DNA from: Bacteroidota bacterium
Lineage (GTDB): Bacteria > Bacteroidota > Bacteroidia > Flavobacteriales_D > Sanyastnellaceae
NCBI GenBank assembly: GCA_027622975.1
Contig: JAQBVN010000002.1
Span: forward strand, 100,364 to 164,363
DNA: 64,000 nt
Reading direction: 5' to 3'
Part shown: positions 17,281 through 33,092 of the stretch, one piece after another
Numbering within the stretch: position 1 is the stretch's first letter
Layout: each line of letters begins with the position of its first letter
Program-made: the position numbers and the translations under genes
Notes under the pieces: generated by a model
Told to the model about the DNA's origin: nothing
Database searches by the model: none
Seen by the model: the letters and a program-made list of their open reading frames with translations, nothing else

Positions 17281-18561
17281 TCAGTCTTCTGAATCCAAGG
17301 ACATGCCATCTTCTGCGAACGCATCGTCTTCAGCAGACGTCATGTTGCATGGTTCTCCATCGACCCGCAGCACCAATCCCTTGAGGTAGGAACCTTCAGG
17401 GTGGTAGACATTGACAGGATGGTCAGGAGGCTGATGAAGTCTATGCAGGATTCTCACGGTCCTGCCCGCTTGGATTGCTGCCGCTACAATGGTGTGCGAA
17501 AAAAGTGCGTCGTCCACGGCTTGGCTGCATGAAAAGGTGAACAGCAAGCTGCCTGGCTTCATGGTCTCGAGGGCTCTCAGATTGATTCGCTTGTAGCCCT
17601 GCACAGCGGCATGGCGCGCAGAAGCCCTTTTGGCAAAGGCGGGTGGATCGAGAATGACGACGTCATAATCCCTCATGGCCTCCGTTTTGAGATAATCCAG
17701 TGCATCGGCCTGAATGGATCGATGCATTTGAGAATCAAAGCCATTCAGCTTCACATTGTCCTCGCCAACCTCCAAGGCTCTGGCGGAGGCATCCAAGCTG
17801 TGAACTTCGGTGGCACCGCCTTGAAGGGCATAAATGCTGAATCCACCGGTATAGCTGAAGACATTCAGCACCTTTTTTCCCCGGGACAGAGATCCCACCA
17901 GTGCTCGGTTCTCGCGTTGGTCGAGGAAGAAGCCGGTCTTTTGGCCTTGTTCCCAATCAATGACAAACCGATGTCCGTGTTCCCAGGCGACGTGGTTTTC
18001 CGGAGATGCTCCCCAAATCCACCCGTCGTCGGTTGGAGAGCCGCCATTTTTAGCCAACGTTTTGGAGCTTTTGTCATAGACGCCTACCAAGCGATCTCCC
18101 AAGGCCTTGCGAAACGCTTCTGTGAGGATGTCAACGTGGCGATGCATGCCTGGCGTATGGCATTGAATCACCAGCACGCCATTGTAAAAATCCGCAATGA
18201 GCCCCGGAAGTCCGTCTCCTTCGGCGTGCACGAGACGACAACAATTTTGGCCATCCTGATCGACGAGCCCCAATTCCAATCGAACCTGAACGGCCTGTTG
18301 AATCATGTCATTCCACCATGCGTCGTCAGGCTGAATTTCTGAAAATGACAACATCCTCACGGCGATGCTGGCATTTGGGGCATACTGTCCCCAACCGAGG
18401 ACGGCTCCTTTGTTGGCACGCACCTCGACCCAATCTCCGGCCTCTGGTCTTCCCTGAATTTGTTTGATGCCACCGCTGAAAACCCAAGGATGGCGTCGTC
18501 TGATGCTTTGGTCACGCTTAGGTTTCAGTGTGACGATGGCGTGAGGTGATTGTTGGGACAT
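17281..18561 (-). CDS. rlmI: 23S rRNA m5C methyltransferase, RlmI type
   Basis: 426 residues. An N-terminal PUA-like domain (RRRHPWVFSGGIKQIQG) is followed by an RlmI/EEHEHD linker and a Rossmann methyltransferase. The latter shows NVFSYTGGFSIYAL for SAM binding, the catalytic VVILDPPAFAK and TFSCSQAVDD with the cysteine. RlmI makes m5C at position 1962 (E. coli numbering) of 23S rRNA. The family normally ends near residue 395; here an acidic tail of about 25 residues follows, ending DGMSLDSED. A TATGTTTG -7 box lies 17 bases upstream on the minus strand (18586-18579). Confidence 0.9.
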   Translation of the reverse strand: MSQQSPHAIVTLKPKRDQSIRRRHPWVFSGGIKQIQGRPEAGDWVEVRANKGAVLGWGQYAPNASIAVRMLSFSEIQPDDAWWNDMIQQAVQVRLELGLVDQDGQNCCRLVHAEGDGLPGLIADFYNGVLVIQCHTPGMHRHVDILTEAFRKALGDRLVGVYDKSSKTLAKNGGSPTDDGWIWGASPENHVAWEHGHRFVIDWEQGQKTGFFLDQRENRALVGSLSRGKKVLNVFSYTGGFSIYALQGGATEVHSLDASARALEVGEDNVKLNGFDSQMHRSIQADALDYLKTEAMRDYDVVILDPPAFAKRASARHAAVQGYKRINLRALETMKPGSLLFTFSCSQAVDDALFSHTIVAAAIQAGRTVRILHRLHQPPDHPVNVYHPEGSYLKGLVLRVDGEPCNMTSAEDDAFAEDGMSLDSED

Positions 18562-18578
18562 GGGGAATTCTCAGGGGG

Positions 18579-18586
18579 CAAACATA
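18579..18586 (-). promoter_or_regulatory. -7 box upstream of rlmI
   Basis: A perfect-consensus TATGTTTG on the minus strand, 17 bases before ATG 18561. No clear -33 element. Confidence 0.35.
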
Positions 18587-18595
18587 CACCAAGGT

Positions 18596-20467
18596 TCAGC
18601 GGCTCCATCGGACGTTGTGTTGACTGGCTTCTACCATTCCCTCCCGATACCATGCGGCAAGCAGACGTCGTACTTCGGCACGATGTCCAGGTTCAAATTG
18701 CTGAAACAAGCGCCATGGATTGATTCCTCCACCTTGAAGCATCGGTGTCAACTCAGCCTTGAGACGCTGTTTGTCCAGCGTGCATAGATCGCAGCATGTG
18801 CATGGGGTTTGTTTCTCGTCAGGTTGGGCAGTTGAGAACGCAATTTCCAGATGAGCACTGCGACAATCTCCTGGTTGGAGTGCAACGTACCGACCCACGG
18901 CTTCAATCTTTTGTTGGAGAATGGGCTGACGACTCCTTTGAACCCGAACGTTCTGGGTGGCTACGCGGGGTTGAAGCCAGCGATATGTCGGTGTGAGATG
19001 GCCAGGTTGCCAATCGAGATGTCCTAGCGTATCTAACCGCGCGAGAGAACGCTCCAAATCCGCTTCTTTCATCTCGTCATGTCCATGTTGAACCAGCCAA
19101 TTTCTCAGCGATTGAAGTTCAAGGGTCACAGGCTGACGGGCATGCCGCTGGGCCCACGCGGCAATTGGAATGAGGTCGGGATCCTGCACAGGTTGCATCG
19201 AACCGAGCCAAAGCAAAGTGCCCGCTCGTTGTTTGCCCGCTGGGGTTCCTACTTCCTCGAACCATCCCGACTGGACCAGCAATTGAAGGGCATGTTTGTT
19301 GATGCCTTGTGGCATTGAGGTGGGATGGGAGGGTGTTTCTCCAATGGCGGCTTGCGCTGCATTGGCCATGGTCTGGTAGGTTTTTCTGACCTCCTTGTCG
19401 TCGGGAAATTTTTGCCTCAACTGGTCGTTCAATTCATCCAAGTCCTTGGGCCCTATGAAGAGAATACAATCGGCCTTATGGCCGTCTCTTCCCGCGCGAC
19501 CCGCTTCTTGGACGTAGGATTCTAAGTCAGCCGGAGGTCCCGCATGAGCGACCCAGCGAACGTGAGGAGCGTCAATGCCCATGCCAAATGCACTCGTGCA
19601 GGCGAGGACTTGAAGTTTACCTTCCATCCATTGGCGCTGCAACCTTTCCTTGACCTTTGACTCCAAACCAGCGTGAAATCCTGCTGCCTTGAGGCCGAGC
19701 CGATTCATGGCCTCCCCCCAAGAGTCGGCCTCATGTCTGGTGCGGACATAGACCAAACCTTGAGCAGTTTGCCGCTCAACGTAAGCCAACAAATTCGCAT
19801 CTCGATCGCCCTCGCGGCACACTTGAAAGCGGAGATTGTCTCGGCGCATGGAAGCTGAATGGACCACGACTTCACCAGGCATCTGTTGGGCTAAATCGCG
19901 AAGGACCTCGGGCGTCGCGGTGGCTGTGAAGCTTCCCCAGACAGCCTTGGGGAAATAGCTTTTCAGCTGGTGAATGTTTTGGAATGCTGGTCTGAAATCA
20001 TGTCCCCATTGAGACAAACAATGCGCCTCGTCCACAACCACAGTCCGTACATCCCAAAAATCTTTCCTTGCCAAAAACAAGGGGTCTTGAATCCGTTCAG
20101 GAGCCATGAACAAAAATTGTGCAGGCCCATACCTCACGTTGTCCAAGATTCGGTCTCCGTTTCCACCAATCCAAGCTTCTGCATGAATTCCTTTCGCCTG
20201 CAAGGACCGACATTGGTCTTGCATCAAGGCGATCAGGGGTGTGATCACGAGGCACAGTCCGCCATGCAAGAGGGCGGGAAGTTGAAAACACAGGCTCTTT
20301 CCTCCACCCGTGGGCAACATGACAACCACGTGTTTCCCAGAGGCAAAATCCATGATGGGGCCTACTTGGTGGTCCCTCAGGGCATGGAATCCCCAATGGG
20401 CTTGGAGCAAGCCCAAGGCCTGAACTTCTATGGTGTCTGAAGGGCTTTGTCGGGGAGTCGTCATCAC
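18596..20467 (-). CDS. recQ: RecQ-family ATP-dependent DNA helicase
   Basis: 623 residues. Superfamily 2 motifs: Walker [12 protein letters not shown], motif Ia [15 protein letters not shown] in [17 protein letters not shown] with the aromatic-rich loop, [10 protein letters not shown], and motif [15 protein letters not shown]. The RecQ zinc site is present ([11 protein letters not shown] then CTCCDLC), followed by a winged-helix region. There is no C-terminal HRDC domain, which the longer RecQ proteins carry, so this is the short form. It unwinds DNA 3' to 5' in recombination and repair. It is divergent from tpiA. Confidence 0.92.
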   Translation of the reverse strand: MMTTPRQSPSDTIEVQALGLLQAHWGFHALRDHQVGPIMDFASGKHVVVMLPTGGGKSLCFQLPALLHGGLCLVITPLIALMQDQCRSLQAKGIHAEAWIGGNGDRILDNVRYGPAQFLFMAPERIQDPLFLARKDFWDVRTVVVDEAHCLSQWGHDFRPAFQNIHQLKSYFPKAVWGSFTATATPEVLRDLAQQMPGEVVVHSASMRRDNLRFQVCREGDRDANLLAYVERQTAQGLVYVRTRHEADSWGEAMNRLGLKAAGFHAGLESKVKERLQRQWMEGKLQVLACTSAFGMGIDAPHVRWVAHAGPPADLESYVQEAGRAGRDGHKADCILFIGPKDLDELNDQLRQKFPDDKEVRKTYQTMANAAQAAIGETPSHPTSMPQGINKHALQLLVQSGWFEEVGTPAGKQRAGTLLWLGSMQPVQDPDLIPIAAWAQRHARQPVTLELQSLRNWLVQHGHDEMKEADLERSLARLDTLGHLDWQPGHLTPTYRWLQPRVATQNVRVQRSRQPILQQKIEAVGRYVALQPGDCRSAHLEIAFSTAQPDEKQTPCTCCDLCTLDKQRLKAELTPMLQGGGINPWRLFQQFEPGHRAEVRRLLAAWYREGMVEASQHNVRWSR

Positions 20468-20541
20468 TTCAATTCGGGGCAGGCATTAGGTAGTGCGGTG
20501 GTACTTGCCGAATTTTGGCCTGCAAACTGACAACAAAAGTG

Positions 20542-21297
20542 ATGAGGAACATCGTAGCAGGAAACTGGAAATGCCACAAATTGATGAATGAGGCCTCTGC
20601 TTGGATGGCCGACATGAATGACATGATGGCAAACCTTCAAGGAGTTGAGGTCATGGTGGCAGCACCGGCACCTTATTTGGGTGTTTTGGCTCCATTGGCA
20701 GGGCGTGTCGGGTTGTTGGCACAAAACGTCGGCTCGAACCCCGCTGGTGCACACACGGGAGAGTTCACGGCCGCCATGCTGAAATCATGCGGGGTGACAG
20801 GATCTCTGGTGGGCCACAGTGAGCGCCGTGCAAGGTTTGGGGATACGGAGGAGGCAGTGGCAGCGAAAGTGGATGCACTGCTTGGCGAAGGCCTCGATGT
20901 CATCTTCTGCTGTGGCGAGACGCTTCAAGAACGGCAAGGTGGGCGCGCTGAAGACGTCGTGTTTCGCCAGCTGGAGTCAGGCGTGTTGCGTCTTGGCGCA
21001 GATGTGCTCTCTAAGGTTGTGGTAGCCTACGAACCTGTGTGGGCCATTGGCACAGGCCAAACCGCAACCTCTGCCCAGGCTCAAGAGATGCATGCTGCCA
21101 TTCGTGGTTGGATGTCCCAAGCGTGGGGAGAGGAGGCAGCTCGGAATGTTCCCGTCCTCTACGGTGGGTCGTGCAAGGCATCCAACGCATCTGAATTGTT
21201 CAGTCAACGAGACATCAATGGTGGTTTGATCGGAGGAGCATCCCTGACCCCGCAGGACTTCTGGGGAGTCATTGAAGGTCACCCATCAGCCCATTGA
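20542..21297 (+). CDS. tpiA: triosephosphate isomerase
   Basis: 251 residues, normal length. It interconverts dihydroxyacetone phosphate and glyceraldehyde 3-phosphate. Catalytic residues are seen in AGNWKCHK (Lys10), GHSERRARFGDT (electrophilic His) and VAYEPVWAIGTG (general base Glu). The phosphate-binding VLYGGSCKASNA and INGGLIGGASL complete the barrel. ATG 20542 gives the family N terminus MRNIVAGNWK; a start nine codons upstream does not. Its stop overlaps the prmA TTG start. Confidence 0.97.
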   Translation: MRNIVAGNWKCHKLMNEASAWMADMNDMMANLQGVEVMVAAPAPYLGVLAPLAGRVGLLAQNVGSNPAGAHTGEFTAAMLKSCGVTGSLVGHSERRARFGDTEEAVAAKVDALLGEGLDVIFCCGETLQERQGGRAEDVVFRQLESGVLRLGADVLSKVVVAYEPVWAIGTGQTATSAQAQEMHAAIRGWMSQAWGEEAARNVPVLYGGSCKASNASELFSQRDINGGLIGGASLTPQDFWGVIEGHPSAH

Positions 21298-22193
21298 GTG
21301 TGGAGAAGAAATTGTTTGTCAAATGGTCGCTCACATTTGACCCCACGCTTCCGGCTCGGGAAATTGCTGTGGCCTATCTGGACCAAGCAGGCTTCACCAT
21401 GTTTGAACCCCACGAAACGGGGGTGGTGGCCCATGGGGTGAAAGATGAAGTGGACATTGTTCTGGCATCCTCATTGATGGAAGAGATCAAGACGTTTGCC
21501 AATGTTGGTCTTGTCTGTGAAGAGGTTGTGGAGGAAAATTGGAACGCCAAGTGGGAGAACGACTACCCACAAGTGGTGGTCTTCGATGAGTGCGGAGGAT
21601 TGTTGTGCACGCTTCGCGCGCCTTTTCACCCCAAACCCAATGAAGGACTGGATGTCTTGGTGGCCCCTCAGATGAGTTTTGGCACAGGACATCACGCCAC
21701 GACGTATCTCATGACACGCCAGCTCTTGTCTTTGGGTCTCGAGGGTCAGCGCGTGTTGGACATGGGTTGCGGAACCGGGGTTTTGGCCATTGTGGCGAGG
21801 TTGAGTGGAGCGGACAAGGTGTGGGGCATTGACATCGAGAATTCAGCGGTGGACAACGCCTTGGCCAACGCCTCCCTCAACGGCATGTCCACAGACCTTG
21901 AATCTCAGACCATTCAGTTTTTGTGTGGAGATGGTTCGACTTTGGCATCGCTGGATTCATTGTCTTTCGACGTGGTCTTGGCCAACATTCACAAGAATGT
22001 GCTCCTGGCAGACATGGTGGAGTATTCCCGCTTGCTCATCCCTGGCGGACATCTTTTGTTGAGTGGTTTTTTTCAGGGAGACATACCAGCGATGGCGGAG
22101 GGCATTGCACAAGCCGGTTTGATCGTTTTGGATTCAAAAGAACGCGACGGATGGGCGTGCATCCATTGTGGGAAACCTTCACCTTCGTTGTGA
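21294..22193 (+). CDS. prmA: ribosomal protein L11 methyltransferase
   Basis: 299 residues. It methylates lysines and the N terminus of ribosomal protein L11 using SAM. PrmA signs: ENWNAKWENDYPQVVV, LVAPQMSFGTGHHATTYLM with the family's GTGxHxTT motif, the SAM site RVLDMGCGTGVLAIVA and DVVLANIHKNVLL. The start is either TTG 21294, overlapping the tpiA stop (TTGA), or GTG 21300; no ATG fits. The tpiA-prmA pair is common in Bacteroidota. Confidence 0.93.
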   Translation: MSVEKKLFVKWSLTFDPTLPAREIAVAYLDQAGFTMFEPHETGVVAHGVKDEVDIVLASSLMEEIKTFANVGLVCEEVVEENWNAKWENDYPQVVVFDECGGLLCTLRAPFHPKPNEGLDVLVAPQMSFGTGHHATTYLMTRQLLSLGLEGQRVLDMGCGTGVLAIVARLSGADKVWGIDIENSAVDNALANASLNGMSTDLESQTIQFLCGDGSTLASLDSLSFDVVLANIHKNVLLADMVEYSRLLIPGGHLLLSGFFQGDIPAMAEGIAQAGLIVLDSKERDGWACIHCGKPSPSL

Positions 22194-22215
22194 CATAAGG
22201 CGCCCGGCTGGCGGC

Positions 22216-22223
22216 TACCTTGG
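22216..22223 (+). promoter_or_regulatory. -7-like box four bases before the 1490-residue protein
   Basis: TACCTTGG (one mismatch to TAnnTTTG) ends four bases before ATG 22228, the same spacing as at 15247, 36301 and elsewhere in this window. Confidence 0.35.
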
Positions 22224-22227
22224 CTCC

Positions 22228-29482
<7,255 letters not shown>

Positions 29483-29505
<23 letters not shown>

Positions 29506-30058
29506 TCAATTGACGACATTCTCCAGGTTGAAGTTCACCCAGAGTCCATGGACCCATGCCTACACGTATGAGCCGAAGTGTGGGATACCCAACGCTCGCT
29601 GTCATTCTTCGTACCTGCCTATTTTTGCCTTCATCCAAGCGCAATTCAATCCAAGAATCGGGGATGTTGGCACGATGGCGGATGGGAGGATTCCTTGCGG
29701 GATGGTTGGGCCTGATGGCCTGGGCTTCGCAGCCTCGCGTCAGGAAGGTTTTCCCCTTGATGTTCAAACGCATGGGACGTTCGAGCATTCTTAAATCTTG
29801 GGAGGACATCCTTCCTTCAACCTGAACGTGATACGTTCGCGTGTGCCCTTCTTGTGGATCGAGCAACGATGTTTTGATTGTGTTGTCGTTGGTCAGCAAT
29901 AGTAGTCCCTCGCTGTCCGCGTCTAGCCTACCTATTGGGTAAACATCCTTGGCCAATCCCAACCCAAGACTTGAAAGACCTCGCCATCTCCCTTCATCAG
30001 TGAATTGGCTCAGCACGCCGTAGGGCTTGTGAAGCATGTACAGAAGGCTAGGACCCAT
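29483..30058 (-). CDS. rluE: RluE-type 23S rRNA pseudouridine synthase
   Basis: 191 residues, without an S4 domain, as in the RluE/RsuA-type short enzymes. Motifs: LLYMLHKPYGVLSQF, the catalytic YPIGRLDADSEGLLLLTND (Asp46), HTRTYHVQVEG and ELRLDEGKNRQVRRMTASVG with LRLIRVGMGPW. E. coli RluE modifies U2457 of 23S rRNA. TAGCTTCG on the minus strand ends exactly four bases before ATG 30058. It diverges from rnpB. Confidence 0.9.
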
Positions 30059-30062
30059 GACG

Positions 30063-30070
30063 CGAAGCTA
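30063..30070 (-). promoter_or_regulatory. -7 box four bases before rluE
   Basis: Minus-strand TAGCTTCG, then CGTC, then ATG 30058. This is the same four-base gap as several other genes here and suggests a leaderless mRNA. Confidence 0.4.
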
Positions 30071-30107
30071 CATCGGGAAGCGGAATGGAAGGAGTTTCAG
30101 GTTGTCT

Positions 30108-30115
30108 TACATTCG
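30108..30115 (+). promoter_or_regulatory. -7 box of the RNase P RNA gene
   Basis: TACATTCG ends four bases before the 5' side of the P1 helix of rnpB (ACGGT at 30120-30124), so the inferred start of transcription coincides with the expected RNA end. Confidence 0.5.
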
Positions 30116-30118
30116 CAA

Positions 30119-30448
30119 CACGGTTGACCTTGTCGCCTCACTTCGGTGGGGAGGAAAGTCCGGACAACACAGGGAACCACACTTTCCGAAAGGAAAGGCG
30201 CATTCAACGGAATGCGACAGAAAGTGCTTCAGAAATTCAAACCGCCGATGGCTCTTTGGGCACAGGCAAGGGTGAGAAGGTGGGGTAAGAGCCCACCAGC
30301 GTAAGGGTGACCTTGCGGCTTTGGTAAACCTTGTGGGTTGCAAGACCATGTATACTGGCGTTTGAGGGCGTCCCGTCCGAGCCAGAGGGTAGGTCGCATG
30401 AGATCAATGACAGGGCCCTTCGGGGAACAGAATCCGGCTTACACCGTG
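30119..30448 (+). ncRNA. rnpB: RNase P RNA (class A)
   Basis: The catalytic RNA that trims tRNA 5' leaders. Conserved blocks are in order: GAGGAAAGTCCGGAC at 30151-30165; the P10/P11 region GGTGAGAAGGTGGGGTAAGAG followed by CCCACC at about 30271-30297; and ACAGAATCCGGCTTAC near the 3' end (30426-30441). The P1 helix forms between CACGGT (30119-30124) and ACCGTG (30443-30448), which sets the ends to within a few bases. A promoter box precedes it and a hairpin follows. Confidence 0.93.
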
Positions 30449-30452
30449 CCAT

Positions 30453-30482
30453 GAGGGAGCGAGCGGAAACGCTTGCTCCCTC
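30453..30482 (+). terminator. terminator hairpin after rnpB
   Basis: A 13-bp stem with one G-U pair (30453-30465 with 30470-30482) and a GAAA loop. It is followed by CTCC and a short pyrimidine stretch, not a strong T run, so termination is inferred from position and stability. Confidence 0.55.
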
Positions 30483-30531
30483 TCCTTCAAAGCGCAGGCA
30501 GCTCTCTGTTTTGACAATACGTGTCAATGCA

Positions 30532-30564
30532 TTTGGAATTCAAAAAGTAATTGCTATACATTTG
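30532..30564 (+). promoter_or_regulatory. Bacteroidota-type promoter for the gene at 30624
   Basis: TTTG (30532-30535), 21 bases, then a perfect TACATTTG (30557-30564). The predicted leader is about 55 bases. Confidence 0.6.
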
Positions 30565-30623
30565 TTTCGGTTGTGGGTCGCAAAGTGCCTTCAATCAGTT
30601 CAAACGAAATATTTTTTGGTTGT

Positions 30624-31190
30624 ATGTCGCATATTGAATTCAATGCGCAGGAAATTTCTGCGTTGAGGTTGCATTTCTCTGAGGAAAAAGCAAAGTTGGA
30701 GTCCCAGTTGGTTCATGTCGAATTGATGCTTGAAAAGCTCGGTGGGGCAGTCGCTGTGAAGCGCAGAAGGACGTTGGGAATGACGGCAGCAGGGGAACCC
30801 CCCAAAAAACGCGGGCCGAAAAGCGTTTGGGGAGCCTTCATTGTCAAGCGTCTACGGGCGAGAAATCGCCCCATGTCTTACGAGGAGCTCATTGATGAAG
30901 CCATGACCATTCACAAGATCTCAGAGAACAGAAGGAATTCAGCGAAGGCGAGCATCCTGAACGGTGCATTCCGATTGAGAACGGTGCATGGAAAGGTCGT
31001 GTCTGTGGGCCGTCCGGGAAAAAAGGAAAAGATGCTCGCCCTCTCGAAGTGGTTGGAGCAAGATGGAAGCCTGAAGCCTGAATTTGCCAAGGAATTCATG
31101 GCGATCATGGGGGGCAAGGCTGAACGTGTGGACATGGCGTCCATCCCAGTCAGTCCTTATGCAGATACAGAGTCAGATTCAGAGGATTGA
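30624..31190 (+). CDS. basic coiled-coil / winged-helix-like protein, putative DNA-binding
   Basis: 188 residues, family not firmly recognised. Residues about 1-40 form a coiled coil (FSEEKAKLESQLVHVELMLEKL). A basic linker follows (KRRRTLGMTAAGEPPKKRGPK), then a helical domain (SVWGAFIVKRLRARNRPMSYEELIDEAMTI...NSAKASILNGAFRLRTVHGKVVSVGRPGK) that resembles HARE-HTH or histone-H1-like winged helices. The tail is acidic (ADTESDSED). ATG 30624 is chosen because the promoter box ends at 30564 and the codons that follow give the regular coiled coil; an earlier in-frame start at 30573 would leave almost no leader. A role in binding DNA or controlling transcription is inference. Confidence 0.7.
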   Translation: MSHIEFNAQEISALRLHFSEEKAKLESQLVHVELMLEKLGGAVAVKRRRTLGMTAAGEPPKKRGPKSVWGAFIVKRLRARNRPMSYEELIDEAMTIHKISENRRNSAKASILNGAFRLRTVHGKVVSVGRPGKKEKMLALSKWLEQDGSLKPEFAKEFMAIMGGKAERVDMASIPVSPYADTESDSED

Positions 31191-31273
31191 ATCCGAGGAG
31201 ATTGCTCGATAGGATCTGATTGCCTTCTTCGGGTTGGATGGCCTTATGGGCCGCAATCTCAAATCAGTCAAGC

Positions 31274-31304
31274 ACAAAGGGAGCCACCATGTTGCTCCCC
31301 TTTT
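31274..31304. terminator. hairpin between convergent genes
   Basis: The stem AAAGG-GAGC (31276-31284) pairs with GCTC-CC(C)TTT (31294-31303) with one bulged base and a 9-base loop. Short T runs lie on both strands. It sits between the basic coiled-coil gene and pruA, so it may serve both. Confidence 0.4.
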
Positions 31305-31363
31305 CGTTCAGTTCAGCATCCAAGATGGGGTGCGGCCCCACGCAGGGTCGTGATACCAAGTCG

Positions 31364-33001
31364 TTATCCCAAGAAGGGGTAGCGGTAGTTTGTGGGGGAC
31401 ACAAGCGCCTCCTTGATGGTTCGAGGGCTAACCCACCGCACCAAGTTCAGTGCAGAACCCGCCTTGTCATTGGTGCCGGATCCACGGGCTCCCCCGAATG
31501 GCTGTTGTCCAACGACAGCGCCCGTGGGTTTGTCATTGAGGTAGAAGTTACCGGCTGCTTGTTCGAGTCGGCGAGAAGCCAGGTCCAGCGCGTAACGATC
31601 TTGCGCAAAGACCGCTCCGGTCAAAGCATATTCGCTGGTGTTGTCCACGAGGGTCAACAATTCGTCAAACGACTGTTCCGACGTGTCATCGTAGACATAG
31701 ACCGTCAACACAGGACCAAAAATCTCCTCGACCATCGACTTGTAATGTGGATTGGAGGTCAGCACTACCGTGGGTTCGATGAAATAACCGATGCTGTCGT
31801 CACATCCTCCGCCAATGACGACCTCCGCGTCGTCCGCATCCTGAGCATGTGCGATGTAGCCCTGAATTTTGTCGAAGGCCTTCCGGTCGATGACCGCATT
31901 GACGAAGTTGCCGAAGTCTTCAGGAGAACCCATGGACATTGTGGCCATTTCCACTTTCAATGTTTCCAACACCTCAGGCCACAAAGAGGCAGGGATGTAT
32001 GCACGGGATGCTGCGCTGCATTTTTGGCCTTGAAACTCGAAGGCCCCTCGAATCAAAGCCGTCACAAGGGCTTCGACGTGGGCGCTTTTGTGCGCAACCA
32101 CGAAGTCCTTTCCGCCTGTTTCACCGACGATCCGAGGGTATGTTCGGTACGTAGAGAGGTTTTCTCCAATGGTCTTCCACAAATGGCGAAATACCCCTGT
32201 TGATCCCGTGAAGTGCAAGCCTGCAAAGGCAGGGTGCTTGAAGACCACATCACCCGCAACTGGTCCATCGCAAGTCACCATGTTGATCACACCATCTGGT
32301 ACGCCAGCTTCTTGGAAAATTTCCATGATGACCTGCGCACTGTACACTTGGGTGTCCGAGGGTTTCCAAACGACAACATTTCCCATCATGGCAGCCACAG
32401 CTGGCAGATTTCCTGAGATGGCTGTGAAATTGAATGGGGTCACAGCAAAGACGAATCCTTCCAGTGCGCGGTATTCCACCCTGTTCCAAATGCCATCGGA
32501 GCTCTCGGGTTGTTGAGCGTGCAATTCTTGGGCGAAGAACACATTGAATCTCAGGAAATCCGCGAATTCACAGGCCGCGTCGATTTCAGCTTGGAAACAA
32601 TTCTTGCCCTGCGAGAGCATGGTGGCTGCATTGATTTTGGCACGGTAAGGCCCAGCCACCAGGTCAGCGGCTTTCAAAAAGATGGCTGCCCGATGCTCCC
32701 AAGCAAGCGCCGACCAAGCTGGACGCGCCTCCAAGGCTGATTCAATGGCCATCGCCACATGCTCACTGGTTCCATAACTGAAATGACCAAGCACTTTTCC
32801 GTGCTCATGGGGAGGACTCATGACCTTTTTGTCAGCTGTGGTCAATCGTTGATTCCCAATGTACATGGGCACCTCAATGGGTTTTTGGTTGTACAGTGCT
32901 CTGTACGTAGAGAGCAACTCCTCACGTTCGGCTGAGCCGGGGGCATAGCTCAATACAGGTTCGTTGATGGGATAGGGGACGTTGAAAGTTCCGTGGGGCA
33001 T
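31364..33001 (-). CDS. pruA: L-glutamate gamma-semialdehyde (pyrroline-5-carboxylate) dehydrogenase
   Basis: 545 residues, the usual length for the monofunctional enzyme. It oxidises glutamate semialdehyde to glutamate in proline breakdown, with NAD. Motifs: NVPYPINEPVLSYAPGS near the N terminus, FAVTPFNFTAISGNLP, the general base in IVGETGGKDFVV, the nucleophile in EFQGQKCSAASRAYIP and GQQPFGGARGSGTNDKAG. ATG 33001 is preferred over ATG 33034: it gives the family N terminus, and a perfect TAGTTTTG box lies between them. The partner proline dehydrogenase is not in the window. Confidence 0.94.
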   Translation of the reverse strand: MPHGTFNVPYPINEPVLSYAPGSAEREELLSTYRALYNQKPIEVPMYIGNQRLTTADKKVMSPPHEHGKVLGHFSYGTSEHVAMAIESALEARPAWSALAWEHRAAIFLKAADLVAGPYRAKINAATMLSQGKNCFQAEIDAACEFADFLRFNVFFAQELHAQQPESSDGIWNRVEYRALEGFVFAVTPFNFTAISGNLPAVAAMMGNVVVWKPSDTQVYSAQVIMEIFQEAGVPDGVINMVTCDGPVAGDVVFKHPAFAGLHFTGSTGVFRHLWKTIGENLSTYRTYPRIVGETGGKDFVVAHKSAHVEALVTALIRGAFEFQGQKCSAASRAYIPASLWPEVLETLKVEMATMSMGSPEDFGNFVNAVIDRKAFDKIQGYIAHAQDADDAEVVIGGGCDDSIGYFIEPTVVLTSNPHYKSMVEEIFGPVLTVYVYDDTSEQSFDELLTLVDNTSEYALTGAVFAQDRYALDLASRRLEQAAGNFYLNDKPTGAVVGQQPFGGARGSGTNDKAGSALNLVRWVSPRTIKEALVSPTNYRYPFLG

Positions 33002-33019
33002 TGTGAATGATTTGAAGTC

Positions 33020-33027
33020 CAAAACTA
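33020..33027 (-). promoter_or_regulatory. -7 box upstream of pruA
   Basis: A perfect TAGTTTTG on the minus strand, 18 bases before ATG 33001 and downstream of the alternative ATG 33034. It therefore argues for the shorter protein. No -33 TTTG is seen. Confidence 0.4.
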
Positions 33028-33092
33028 CGGCCATTCCTTCCCGCGCCCCGTCCTTCGTAGGATAGAAACACGCTTGCCGTCATCTAGCCTCC

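Noticed and set aside
31220..32203. Long plus-strand open frame of 327 codons
   Set aside because: It lies opposite pruA, whose motifs and length are complete; the antisense frame has no recognisable domain.
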